Assembly (NCBI GenBank): GCA_027600665.1
Contig: JADGJL010000518.1
Span: 1 to 19,198 of the forward strand
Length of the DNA: 19,198 nt
Direction: 5' to 3'
From: Irineochytrium annulatum
Lineage: Eukaryota > Chytridiomycota > Chytridiomycetes > Chytridiales > Chytridiaceae
Shown: positions 9,907 to 19,198 of the stretch, in pieces
Position numbering within the stretch: the first letter of the stretch is position 1
Layout of the letters: every line of letters begins with the position of its first letter
Translations under genes and position numbers: made by a program
The notes under the pieces: generated by a model
What the model was told of the DNA's origin: nothing
The model's input: only the letters and a program-made list of their open reading frames with translations
Databases searched by the model: none

Positions 9907-10425
9907 TGCCGGTTGCGAGAGTTTGACGAACACGGGAGTCAGAAATTAATTTCGGTTAGTCAATTCTGATCAGTCAGAAACTGATGCACGCCAATGAACA
10001 GCATCAATCAATCATATTCCAACGCTTGTCTCCGCCAATGGACATAGTACACTCACATCCTATCGCCAATCTTCAGAGTCACTTCACGCCACCCGCCACA
10101 GACCCGGGCCCCCGGGCCTCGATGCCGCCCGTCCCGACGCGCCGCCCGATGATCCAGGCTCTTGTTTCCGCCAATGACTCGAATGCGTAATAATGCGCCG
10201 AGGATCGACAACGCGCGCGTGTGTCGTTGTCGTAGTGATTTACAGTCGACGTGGGGCTGCACCGAGTAAAGGCGCTCAGAGCCCTCGGCACGACGCGCGC
10301 ACGCGCACGCACAAGGGGCGCGTGAGTCGACAAGAGCGCCGTCGTTAAAGAGGCGCCATAGACCGGGCCGGACCGCCGGTCGAACTGAGTGAGCAGTCCG
10401 GGGACGGCGCCACACGAACAACGCG
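9907..10425. promoter_or_regulatory. Bidirectional promoter region between nucleotidase and B2
   Basis: These 519 bp separate two genes transcribed away from each other, so both promoters and leaders must lie here. The left half (to about 10030) is AT-rich and holds a short inverted repeat, ATCAGT/ACTGAT at 9969-9985. The right half is strongly CpG-rich, with runs of alternating CG/CA around 10285-10325. Open frames on both strands through the right half (such as 10053-10421 minus) have Arg-rich or otherwise nondescript translations and I treat them as by-products of the GC bias. No TATA box was found. Confidence 0.55.
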
Positions 10426-13400
10426 ATGTTGAGGCGCTATGTCGCGAAATACGTCCGCTCCTCGCGCGTCTTCGAGCAGCTTGCCGTGCTCTCGGACCTC
10501 CCGCAGGCCAACGGCGCTTTGGGAGCGGCGGGAGCTGTAGGTGCGGCCGGAGCGGCCGGAGCAGGGTCGACGACCGCTGCGCTGTGGTCAGAGACCGAGG
10601 CAGCCATCGTCTGCATGGTGGACATCACGGCGTACAGGTTAGATAATAGAACAAGAGGGAGAGATGGCTAATGGAGTTTGGAATAGCAATCTGACGGGCA
10701 TATTGGCGCAACGGCTGGGACGGTTCGGGTCTGAGGTTATCAGCAGCACAGTCGGAAAGTATCTGGGCCAGATCATTGATCTGATCGATGGAGCTAAAGG
10801 AGACGTTGTGAAGTTCTTGGTAGGGTGTTTTGCGTGTACGTGGATACGTGTATTAAAGTGGGTTATATACAGGGGGACGCGATGTTGGTGAAGTTCTCGG
10901 TGGCGGAGATTATGAGGATGAGCGGGAACGTACCAAGCGGACCGGATGTCATCCCGCCGGCCGCATTAAAGCATGTGGTGAGTCCCTGCCCCTCCTTATG
11001 ATTGCCATTTAACGCAAGCATTATGACAGATAGACTGCTGCCTCGATATCCTCTCATTATGTATGTCGTATACGTTAAACGCCATTGCTAATGCGTTGAC
11101 TAATGCGTGGAATAGACCACGAATACCTCGCGAACTTCCAAAACGTCGTTATCAACGCCCCGAATGGCAAGGTTAAAGCCGGCGACCTCAAGGACCTGGA
11201 CGGATATAAGTTGGCCCTCCACATTAGCATGTCCGCCGGGACAATCCGTACGTCCCCCCCGGCCTCCAATCCTCTCCCGTTCTAACAAGCCACGTTTATA
11301 TAAAAGAAAACGTTATTATCGGCAACGCCTCCCAGCGCATGGACTACGTCATCGCCGGCGCCCCCATAGCGGAAATGGGCACGCTTCTTAAAGCCGCGGG
11401 AGGCGGTGAGCTCTCCCTCCCGACCCGCCTCTGGACACTCTTTGAGACAGAGTATCCGGTCTTCATCCGCGGAAGAGTCCGCCACCTTGACGACGGGGAC
11501 TTGACGGTTATCTCCAAGCTGAGCGGGCAGGTGACCTTCAACCCGGGTTACACCATGCCCACTACGAGGCTGGGACGGAGGAGCAGTTTGGCGCCGCTGC
11601 CGAACACGGTGATCAAGAGGCATAGCCAGCAGATGGGGGAGGATTTGTTTCAGAGCTTCACGCCGGAGGCGCAGGCGTGTTTTCGGAAGTTTATGAATAC
11701 GAGCTTGCTGTATAAGCTGGATCATTTCAAGGGGGATTCGAGGGATGAGCTTAGCAATGAGTTTGAGGAGCTATCGGAGTATCGGTAAGCGTTTGTGATT
11801 TGGAAGCGGGAGGTGTGGAGGCTGACGGTTTTCTTAATAGGCGGATGAGCATATTGTTTCTGAAGCTCAAGTTCGCCTTCGACTCAGGGACGGCGCAGAA
11901 GTGTCTGGAGATCTGCCTAAACTGCTTCCAGAACTACGACGGCGTGTTTCAGCAGTTCTCAGTGGATGATAAGGGTACCACCCTTCTCGGCGTGTTTGGA
12001 TTACCTGTGAGCGAACATCTTGCTTTTCCTAGAGAAGTGTGAAATATTAACATCTCACAGCCCCACACGCACGAGAATGAAACCGAATTCAGCCTGAAGT
12101 GCGCGCTCGAGATCGAGGCCCAGCTGAAATCCACCAAGTTGACCCCGTTTGCCATAAGCCTTAGCACGGGCGAGACGCTCTTCAGCGTCCTAGGGAACCA
12201 GGCTCGCTCCGAGGCCGGGTTGCTCAGCGACGTCGTCGTGCTCGCCGCGCGGCTAATGGAGCTAGACGTGGCGCACAACTGCATCGTGTGCGATGAGGCC
12301 ACGAAGAAGCTTGCGGATAAGGCGGGCGCGGATGAGGACTGTTTTCCCTCATTGGGCTCGTATCAGCTGAAGGGACGGGCGGAGGACGTGGCGGTTTATA
12401 GGGTCGCGAAAATGTCGAAGAAGGTTGATGGTGGGCAGAAGGCGAGGTTAGAGGACCGGGCGGAAATCATTGGGTACAAGGAGCAGGTGAGTAACTCGGC
12501 TCGTGTTCTGACGCTAACCGTTAACTCAGAGAGAGGAGCTCACTTCAAAGATCAAATCTTGGATGGAATCTCCGGGGGAGGATGGGATTGTGGCAGTTAT
12601 TGAAGGTCCTTCTGGCATTGGAAAGACATATCTAGCGCACCACCTGCAGGAATTCTGCCGCACCCTTCAGATTCCTATTTGCTTCGCGTCTGGGATGGAA
12701 ATAGAACAGGTGAGCTGTAAAAGAAAAGAAATCTGATGGCAAGCTGACACATCGCGTTTAAAAGGCTACGCCGTGGTTCTCGTTCCAAGGGATCGTAACG
12801 CAACTGATTTCAATTATTTCCAAACACCCAGCCACGTTCGGCGTGCCGATCGACAGCTCGTTCCTGAAATCACTACGACACAGCTCTGAGGGCGCGAGCA
12901 TCTTGAAAAAGGTCAACCTCTTCCAACCCCGCAAGTCCTCGGTCCCAACCTTACCAGAAGGTGGAATCCACACCACCATTAGCGACCGCCGGGCGAGCAT
13001 GGCCTCAAGCCAGAGCAGCGCCAGTCGTCGCCTCCTACAGATACCGTACCGCCTAGGCGGCTACCCTACCATCATGACGATCCACTCCGAGGCGAGCGTC
13101 AACGACATTGCCGGCTCGTCCGTTTCAATGAACCAGCCATTTCGGGGCTCCCGGCTGATTCACACCCAGACCATGAACGCGAGCGGGGCGCCGGAGTTGT
13201 CGACTTCATCCATGGGGTCCGGGGAGAGTGCTGGAAAGTCCGGGGTCCTCCCCGTCGTGAAGACCCCGATATCGCCTGTTGTTCAGGCGGGTCAACGCGG
13301 TAGCTTTGATAGCATGTTGGGCATGCGGAGGGGCAGCGGGGACGAGTTCATGCGAAAAGGCAGCGGGGACGGCGTTGCACGCAGCAATACGAGAGCATTG

Positions 13401-16400
13401 TTTCCCAGCCCGCTTCGACAAAAGCAGGTGGATCTTGACAAGGGTGCAACCCCGCCGTTCGCGCCGGTGCAGGTGATGGTCGATAATGAGCCTCCTGCGG
13501 CGCCGAGCTCGAGGGTCCGATACAGCGACCCGCCGGTGCCGACATTTGTGAGCGGGAAGCGCAACACGAGCATGGATTCGGCTCGCGCTCGAGTGGATTC
13601 GGAGCGCAACCGTACGGACTCGGCTTCCGAGGAACAATACAACGTCAGCGGTAATCGACTATCCGCAACGACGTCGCTTCCCACGTATCCAGGCTATCGG
13701 CAGAGCTTGCCCACGTCAACTCTCAGCGGCGGCTCGACAAACGGACTTCTGGCGCCGATGAGCCTCCTTGACCCTCAGATGGGGAGCCTTACTATCCGAG
13801 GCAGCTCGACGTCCGTGAACCTGAATTTAAGCCCGAACCCCGGGTCGGTGATGTCGCTCCCGAACTCGGTGCGGAGCGCGCTGACGGGCGGCGGCAGTAT
13901 GCTGTCGATCATCAACGGCCCTGCCGACTCGATGACCGACGCCGTGACGGCCATCATGACCAAGCTCGGCGAGGCGGAGAACCTACCGCTGCTGAACTTC
14001 CTGCCCTGGGCGTGCTTCGAGGAGACCGAATCGACGCGCATCCTGTCGCCGGTCGTCAGGAGCTCGATGATAAGGATGCTGATCGTGAGGCTGATAACGA
14101 AGGTCTGCCAGCGGATCAAGATCGCCATTATGCTGGATAATGCGCAGTGGATGGATCAGGCGAGCCTCGAGGCTCTGAACGGGTTGCTGAAGCCAGGCAT
14201 GAGACCCGTCATCCTGATTTTTTCGAGACCTGTCGCGGATTCCCTCGTTAGTCCCGCAAAGAGGATCCTGGATACTGGGTCCGCCATCGACTTCAAGCTG
14301 GAGGGTTTCACCGAAAAGGACGTCGAGGAGATGATCAAAGAAGTTTACGGCCCTTTGATCAAAACTGTCGATCCCGCGATCGTGAAGAAGGTCTTCAAAA
14401 AATGTGGCGGACACCCGTACTTCTCTGTTCAATTGATCAAGGCCATGAAGGAGCTCGGGAAAGACTACATTACGATGGACTCTGGTCGGCGACTCTCACT
14501 CCAGCGGGATGATTTCAATCTTGACGAGCTTCTCGGCGGAGACGTGCAGACCGGGATAATGACGCAGTTTGACAAGCTGTCGATGACCTTCCAGAGAATC
14601 CTGAAAGCGGCCTCGGTGATGGGGCAGTATTTTGACCTTGAGGATCTGGTCATGGTCATGAGTGAAGGCTTCGAGCTCACGATTGAAGAAATCGAGCAGT
14701 CCATCAAGACGGACGACACGCAAGGGTTCTTGACGGCAACAAGCTCGGACGACAGCGGATCCAGCACGGACCTGCAGGGATCGCATGGATATGGGTTCAA
14801 GAACGTTCTGGTGCTAAACACGATTGCCCAATCCATGTCGATGTTGCAAAGGCAGGCCTTACACGGCAGGATAGCGCAGGTGCGTACTTCAGCATAAGTT
14901 TTGATGAACAAGCATTTAGATGTTGATGATGCGTTTGTATTTGCAGCACTTTGAAGGCTCCCTCACCGAGGACAATATGACCGTCCTACTCCCGACGATC
15001 TCCTACCACTACAGCCAGTCCGCAAACCTGTCAAAGAGCGTCGACTACCTCGAGGTCCTCGCCGCCTTCCAGATCGACCGCTACCTTCACGCCGAAGGCA
15101 TCAAGACGATCGAGTCCCTGATCCAGATCATTTGCACGAGCGGCGACCGCGAGCTCCGCGAGAAGTTCCCCGGCGGCCCGCCGTCGGCCCACCGACGCGC
15201 GTGGTGGTACATCCTCCTCGCCGAGGCCCAAAACAACCTGACCCTGCACGCGGACGCGCTCTCGAACCTGAGGCTGGCCCTGAGGATGGTAGGGGAGCGC
15301 TGGCCTTCGACGGCGCCGAGCGTCCACACGGCGCTCTGGAGGGAGGTTTTGATGTACTCTGTCAACGCGCGGCAGGCCCTCATGGGGAGGTTTCACTCCA
15401 AGCAGGCCCGCATTGCCGATAGGGAACGGATTGTCGCGAGGACTGTACGGGCGATCGCTGACACGCTTTTGTGGTCTGGATCTACGGAAGAGGCCGAGTT
15501 TGCGATTTACTACATGCTCAATTTGTCCATCCGATTGCATTCGATTGTAAGTGTCCTTTTTATTTTATTTTTTTTCCTTTACATGGGTTGCGCGTCTCTT
15601 ACAATTTATTTTAATTTAACGTGAATCAGGAGGACCTGGTCGAGAGCCTCTTCAAATTGGCGGACTACAGCCAGAAGCGGTGTCGGAAGCTTCGAAGCAA
15701 GAGGTCCTTCCGCGCGGGCATGCGGCTAAAGATGTGCATGCCGGAGTTTGACATGCTCCCCGTGCTGAACCACGTCGCCTCTGTGCTCTACCACACGGGT
15801 CACCTGCAGGAGTGCCTCGAATACTGCAAACAGAACTTCGACGGCAGCCTGGACCTGACGGCGCCACCGAGGATTGAGCTGGCGGGCGTGTACTCTGTTG
15901 TGTTGCTTCAGGTGGGGAGGCTCGAGGCCAGCAGAGAAGTTTTCCTGTCCTTTGCGGGCGAGGTCATGGAGGGCAGCAACGAGCGGGCAAAGGGTTGGTT
16001 TTCTGCCGCATGAATATCGGTTTTCCTTTTTTTTTCTAACGTCAAATCTAGCGCTATTATGCTGCAATGTGCTCCAAAGCTCGGCTCTTCTATCGCAAAT
16101 ACCCACGATCGGCGACAGCCCTCGAGACTTTCTCGCAGATTTTGGAGAGGAAGTCGCAAAGACGAGCCGATCCGGATACGAGTTCGCGGTCGTGGTCTCC
16201 ATCATGATCCACTACCTGCACCACCAAGACTGGGGCAGGAGTGTGGAGCTGCTTGAGAAATCCGCCAAACTGGCGATCCCGCCAACACCCGGAATGCTTG
16301 AGGTAGGTTCCTCGTCAAAGCGTACAAGAACAAGAGCTAACCGGGTTTTTTTTTAAGACGTTCATGGTCGCCGCGTTGTACCTTTCACTCTTCCTGATTC

Positions 16401-16862
16401 GTGAATTGGACTCGAAGGAGGAAGCGCTGCGAGCAAACGCAGTCGTCCGCCGGTGTATGGAGTCATGGGGCGTCGGAATGCACAAGTCGCTGAGGAAGAA
16501 GATCAACCGGCTGTTCCCAATCGCCGGCCGCCTTGTCGGAGCCATCCTGCTCGCAGCTGCGGGGGACTTTAAACGAGCGGCCAAGAAGCTTCAGGCGAAG
16601 CACTACAAGACGAGTCGGAAGCTGTTCGATCGCCCGATGCTCATGGCCTTGCATGACGCTGTCATGATACGGCTCTTTGTCGAAGGGGAGGGACGGGCGA
16701 CTGACTTGCTGTCGCGGTCGGCATTTTGGAGGGAGGTCATCGCGCGACATCATTCTGCCGCTTCATCGCTTGGATGTGTTGCCCTGCAGGTAGAGGCGAC
16801 ACGGGAAGACGGGCCGGACTGCTAACACGTACGGCAACCTGTAGCATATCGTTCGTTTGTAG
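10426..16862 (+). CDS. B2: ADCY10-like protein with Ser-rich insert in the NTPase domain
   Basis: Exons: 10426-10637, 10687-10819, 10873-10977, 11030-11060, 11116-11247, 11307-11784, 11841-12006, 12061-12486, 12530-12709, 12765-14879, 14947-15546, 15630-15993, 16052-16302, 16358-16789, 16845-16862, giving about 1880 aa. An Ala/Gly tract (31-48) precedes cyclase domain 1, which has MVDITAYS (D66) and KFLGDAML (K113, D117). Domain 2 has VDDKG (K408), the TGETLF strand, and VVLAARLM with R483 kept but Val (V479) for the catalytic Asn. Walker A GPSGIGKT (587-594) is canonical. Walker B IAIMLDN (1074-1080) has Asn where an acidic residue is usual. Between them lies a Ser/Pro-rich insert (about 690-1030), absent from B1, with RRAS, RRGS and RKGS sites. 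A long helical-repeat tail follows. The gene is convincing; cAMP synthesis is uncertain. If the last intron is not used, the stop is at 16825 with a different 11-residue tail. Confidence 0.87.
13320..13373 (+). repeat. Short coding repeat with PKA-type sites in B2
   Basis: Two nine-residue units, MRRGSGDEF and MRKGSGDGV, follow each other directly (residues 808-825). Each contains a basic-basic-x-Ser PKA consensus (S812 and S821). At the DNA level both units share GGCAGCGGGGAC. The repeat lies in the Ser-rich insert that B1 lacks. Confidence 0.7.
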
Positions 16863-16897
16863 ATTATTATCGTATCGACTGTTCTTTGTATCTTGTT

Positions 16898-16903
16898 AAT
16901 AAA
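16898..16903 (+). terminator. Poly(A) signal AATAAA for B2
   Basis: A canonical AATAAA lies 36 nt after the proposed B2 stop (73 nt after the alternative stop). A perfect 14-bp palindrome, GAGTATATATACTC, follows at 16912-16925. Position and sequence fit the 3' end of the B2 transcript. Confidence 0.65.
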
Positions 16904-16948
16904 CTGGTGTTGAGTATATATACTCGGAGTCTTTTCGCGGATGGATGA

Positions 16949-17134
16949 TTAGCCGGACAGCGTGGCGAGTTTCTGTGGCGCAGTTGGCGGGGCAGATTCC
17001 TCCATCGCTTGGTGGCGCTCATGCGCTAGCTTTTGCTGCTTATCGGCTACCTGCCCCGGTGCGAGGACCGGGTTCAATCCCGTGGCAATGCGCTCCCTCT
17101 TAAAATTCGTTGATTTTTCCGGTATAGCAAGCAA
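16949..17134 (-). CDS. Candidate small protein or 3' exon, function unknown
   Basis: This frame encodes 61 residues ending in a polar, Gln/Glu/Lys/Ala-rich stretch (GLNPVLAPGQVADKQQKLA and onward) that looks more protein-like than its surroundings. It opens with TTG, not ATG. If real, it is therefore the last exon of a spliced minus-strand gene; a possible acceptor (TTTTAAG) lies at about 17098-17104. I could not find a convincing upstream exon or name a family. It may be chance. Confidence 0.2.
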   Translation of the reverse strand: MLAIPEKSTNFKRERIATGLNPVLAPGQVADKQQKLAHERHQAMEESAPPTAPQKLATLSG

Positions 17135-17936
17135 ACCTCCCTAACCGGGATGCGTTTCCCCAGATTTTGTTCACACTTCAGAAAAAACCTTTTCTTTTTT
17201 TCTATTTGTATGCAGCAAAAAATCTTTGTTTCTGTCTGCGCATTAAGGCCACTGTCCCGAATACAAGCGAGGTGCACTCTGATGCCGTCCAGGAATATCG
17301 ATGGTGATCATCCTCTTAGACGTTGGGAAGTCGGCATTGGCGCATGCTGGCCGAAGGACCACTCTCCAAAAAATAACACGGAGGACATCTTGAATTGCCG
17401 TAAGTTACATTGAGGATAATTTTGAATTAGTATTTTAGTAATATCTCAGCTAAGAAGAGTTTTAGCCAAGTCGGACGGGTACGTGTCTTAGGCATATATT
17501 CAGCAACGGCCGGCTCGCTGTAACAGCCGTCGCTGGGAAGTTTCTATTACGAACTTCCTTCCGCCTGAGCAAAGGATAATAGGGTAAATAAGGGAAGCTA
17601 AATGGTCGTAATCCCCACGTGCAAGCATGTCGTAAGCATGCAACTCGCACCGCGTGGCGTTGGACCCTGTCCCACCCATGCGCCGTGGGGGCGGTCCTCG
17701 CAACCCCCGGCTATCGTTTGCCGACGGGGTCCCTCCCCTTTCTCCCCGTCCCTGGGCTGGTACAGCTGGTGCCCTGGCCGTCGCCGTCGCCGGAGGATCA
17801 GATTACCCGCCATTGGCACCTATTGGGCACCTGCATTTCAGCACTTCCGGAAGACTCCCCGTATTTTCACGCGCATCCACGAGCTGAGCCCTTAGCCGGG
17901 CCGAGCCGGGGGGGCATTCGTGGCATTCCATAATAT

Positions 17937-19198
17937 ATGGACGGTGCCGCTTCGCTGTCCATGGCGCCCGGGATTGCGATGGACGACCTCGAGCGGACGC
18001 TGCAGATCCTGCGGATTAAGAGGTATCGTCGTATATCGACACTGCACCCCTGGTGAGGTCGCTGACTCGACTCCCCCCACTTTCCCAGGAAGAAGCTGGA
18101 GATGGAGACGCTCAGGGCTGAGCTGGAGTACATCGGGGGGCGGGAGACCTCGATGATGGTGGAGCTGGAGCTGGCGAACCTGCTCGGGCCGGATCCGGGA
18201 CCGTATGGCTCAAACGGCGGCGTGGCGGCGCGGGACGGCGGGCCGAGGTCGATGGCGATTGTGCCGAGGACGGGGATGATCAACCGGGGCGCGGGCGCCT
18301 TGGATGCCAGGACCATCTCGTTCGAGATTGAGCGGATAAGGAAGCAGAAGGCGTCCATGCGCGGGGAGCTCCTCCGGCAGGAGTTCCTTGCGTCCCAGGA
18401 CGCCTCGTTCACTTTCAACCACCAGCAGCAGCCGACGCCGCCGATGCCGATGCCGGACATGTTCAGGTTCGCAACGCCGCCGATGATGACCACCAGCGGG
18501 TTGGGGGGGTCAATGATGTACATGGACTACTCCAACTCCCCACCTTCCTCGTCAACGTCGACATCAGTCAGCCCGCCGCTGCAGCACCTGAGACACATCG
18601 GCCTGCCCGTCAACGCCGAGTACATTGCCAGCCCGCAGATGAGGGTGTGCGAGCCGCGGCCGTTCGTGAGGGTGGATCAACCTGCCACCACGGAGGACGA
18701 CGATGGTGAAGATGAGGACGGCGGGTCGACGGGGTCCGAGGCCACTACCACGACCACCACTCGGCCCATCGCGCAGGCGCATGGCAGACCCCGCACGACG
18801 ACGACGACGTTGACGTCGACCAAGGAGGCGCCGCCCACGACCACGGGGTCATCGCCGCCGACGGCCATTGTCGCGAAAACACTCGTCGGCGGAACGGCCG
18901 CCACGGGCAAGCGGAAAACGAAGGTGGAGCAGGAGCAGGAATGCCGCTGCAAGGTCTGCGGCGCCATCACGTCCACCGTCAACCTCCTCGGCTTCGCCTC
19001 GGACTTTGAGAAGCCGTACGCGTGCGACCTAGTGTGCGAGCCGTGTCACGGGAGGGGCCACGGCGCCGGCGCCGGTGGGATGCAGTTGGGAGGGGAGGTG
19101 AGGGGGAAGGGCAAGAGGAAGCGGGATGTGAGGAAGCTGACGTGCAGGATTTGCAGGCTGGTTGTCGGGTTTGGGGGGTTCAGGATGGTGGTGGATGG
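17937..19198 (+). CDS. A2: partial paralogue of the Cys-rich protein A1
   Basis: The gene runs off the window end. Exon 1 is 17937-18022, intron 18023-18088 (66 nt), and exon 2 opens at 18089, giving at least 398 residues. Residues 1-55 form a charged Leu/Glu/Arg helix like that of A1. The first intron splits an Arg codon AG|G in phase 2 at the matching place in both genes. A long Ser/Pro/Thr/Met-rich linker follows, with polythreonine and an acidic patch. Then come CxCxxC (C314, C316, C319), C341/C345/C348, a basic patch (KGKRKRDVRK) and CxxC (C381, C384), in the same order as A1. The missing part should hold the remaining Cys pairs and the C-terminal domain. A nearby in-frame ATG at 17961 could be the start instead. 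The function is unknown; the basic and Cys-rich parts suggest nucleic-acid or zinc binding, which is inference. Confidence 0.7.

Larger units (their letters stand above)
16863..17936. other. Intergenic stretch of about 1 kb, no convincing gene
   Basis: The first 60 bases belong to the B2 3' end. Beyond that, no frame shows recognisable protein character. The best candidate is a minus-strand frame at 16949-17134. AT-rich DNA (about 17150-17590) with a small inverted repeat, GGAAGTT/AACTTCC at 17536-17558, gives way to GC-rich DNA (17640-17930), probably the promoter of the gene at 17937. Confidence 0.5.

Noticed and set aside
9969..9985. Inverted repeat ATCAGT-5 nt-ACTGAT near the nucleotidase start
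   Set aside because: Six-base arms are common by chance; there is no second copy or other sign of an operator.
10053..10421. 122-codon minus-strand open frame in the bidirectional promoter
   Set aside because: Its translation is Arg-rich and nondescript, it overlaps other frames in CpG-rich DNA, and it would run through the leader of B2.
15031..15540. 169-codon minus-strand open frame inside B2
   Set aside because: It is antisense to exon 11, whose plus-strand translation aligns with B1; the antisense frame is a by-product of GC-rich codon use.
17065..17085. tRNA-like B box (GGTTCAATCC) in the 1-kb intergenic stretch
   Set aside because: The bases around it do not form a five-pair T stem (only two pairs next to the loop), and I find no matching A box or acceptor stem at the right distance on the plus strand.
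17536..17558. Inverted repeat GGAAGTT/AACTTCC
   Set aside because: It is short and isolated, with no adjoining target-site duplication or gene that would suggest a mobile element.
18795..18812. Short (ACG)n run
   Set aside because: It encodes part of the threonine-rich linker of A2; a few trinucleotide units in a low-complexity coding region are unremarkable.

Overview
The window looks like nuclear DNA of an early-diverging, probably zoosporic (chytrid-like) fungus. The reasons are: several multi-exon genes with short introns (about 43-121 nt) that carry GT...AG ends and often a CTAAC/CTGAC branch motif; AATAAA signals; GC-rich exons; and two genes of the soluble adenylyl cyclase type (ADCY10-like: two class III cyclase domains, a STAND/AAA-type P-loop NTPase and a helical-repeat tail). 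Ascomycetes and basidiomycetes normally have a different, leucine-rich-repeat cyclase. The organism assignment is inference.

Layout: (1) 1-472, upstream DNA with two CRE-like TGACGT motifs. (2) 473-2584 (+), an unrecognised Cys-rich protein 'A1' of about 658 aa. (3) 2894-8418 (-), ADCY10-like protein 'B1' of about 1590 aa in 14 exons. (4) 8761-9906 (-), a UMPH-1/cytosolic 5'-nucleotidase III-type HAD phosphatase of 299 aa in 5 exons. (5) 9907-10425, a probable bidirectional promoter. (6) 10426-16862 (+), ADCY10-like protein 'B2' of about 1880 aa in 14 or 15 exons. (7) 16863-17936, about 1 kb with no convincing gene. (8) 17937 to the window end (+), 'A2', a paralogue of A1 cut off by the window.

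The window therefore holds two pairs of paralogues, A1/B1 and B2/A2, placed around one nucleotidase gene. All exon joins were made by hand from reading frame, splice signals and B1-B2 or family alignment; none has transcript support.

B1 and B2 keep both metal-binding aspartates in cyclase domain 1 and the transition-state arginine in domain 2. Both replace the catalytic asparagine with valine, the purine-selecting threonine with glycine and the bicarbonate-binding arginine with glycine. Their NTPase sites depart from consensus in different places: B1 in Walker A, B2 in Walker B. B2 alone carries a serine-rich insert of about 330 residues with three perfect PKA-type sites. The working picture is a locus of diverged cyclase/STAND signalling proteins, possibly with changed or lost catalysis. 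Four introns (three in B1, one in the nucleotidase) are multiples of three without stops, so simple ORF reading hides them.
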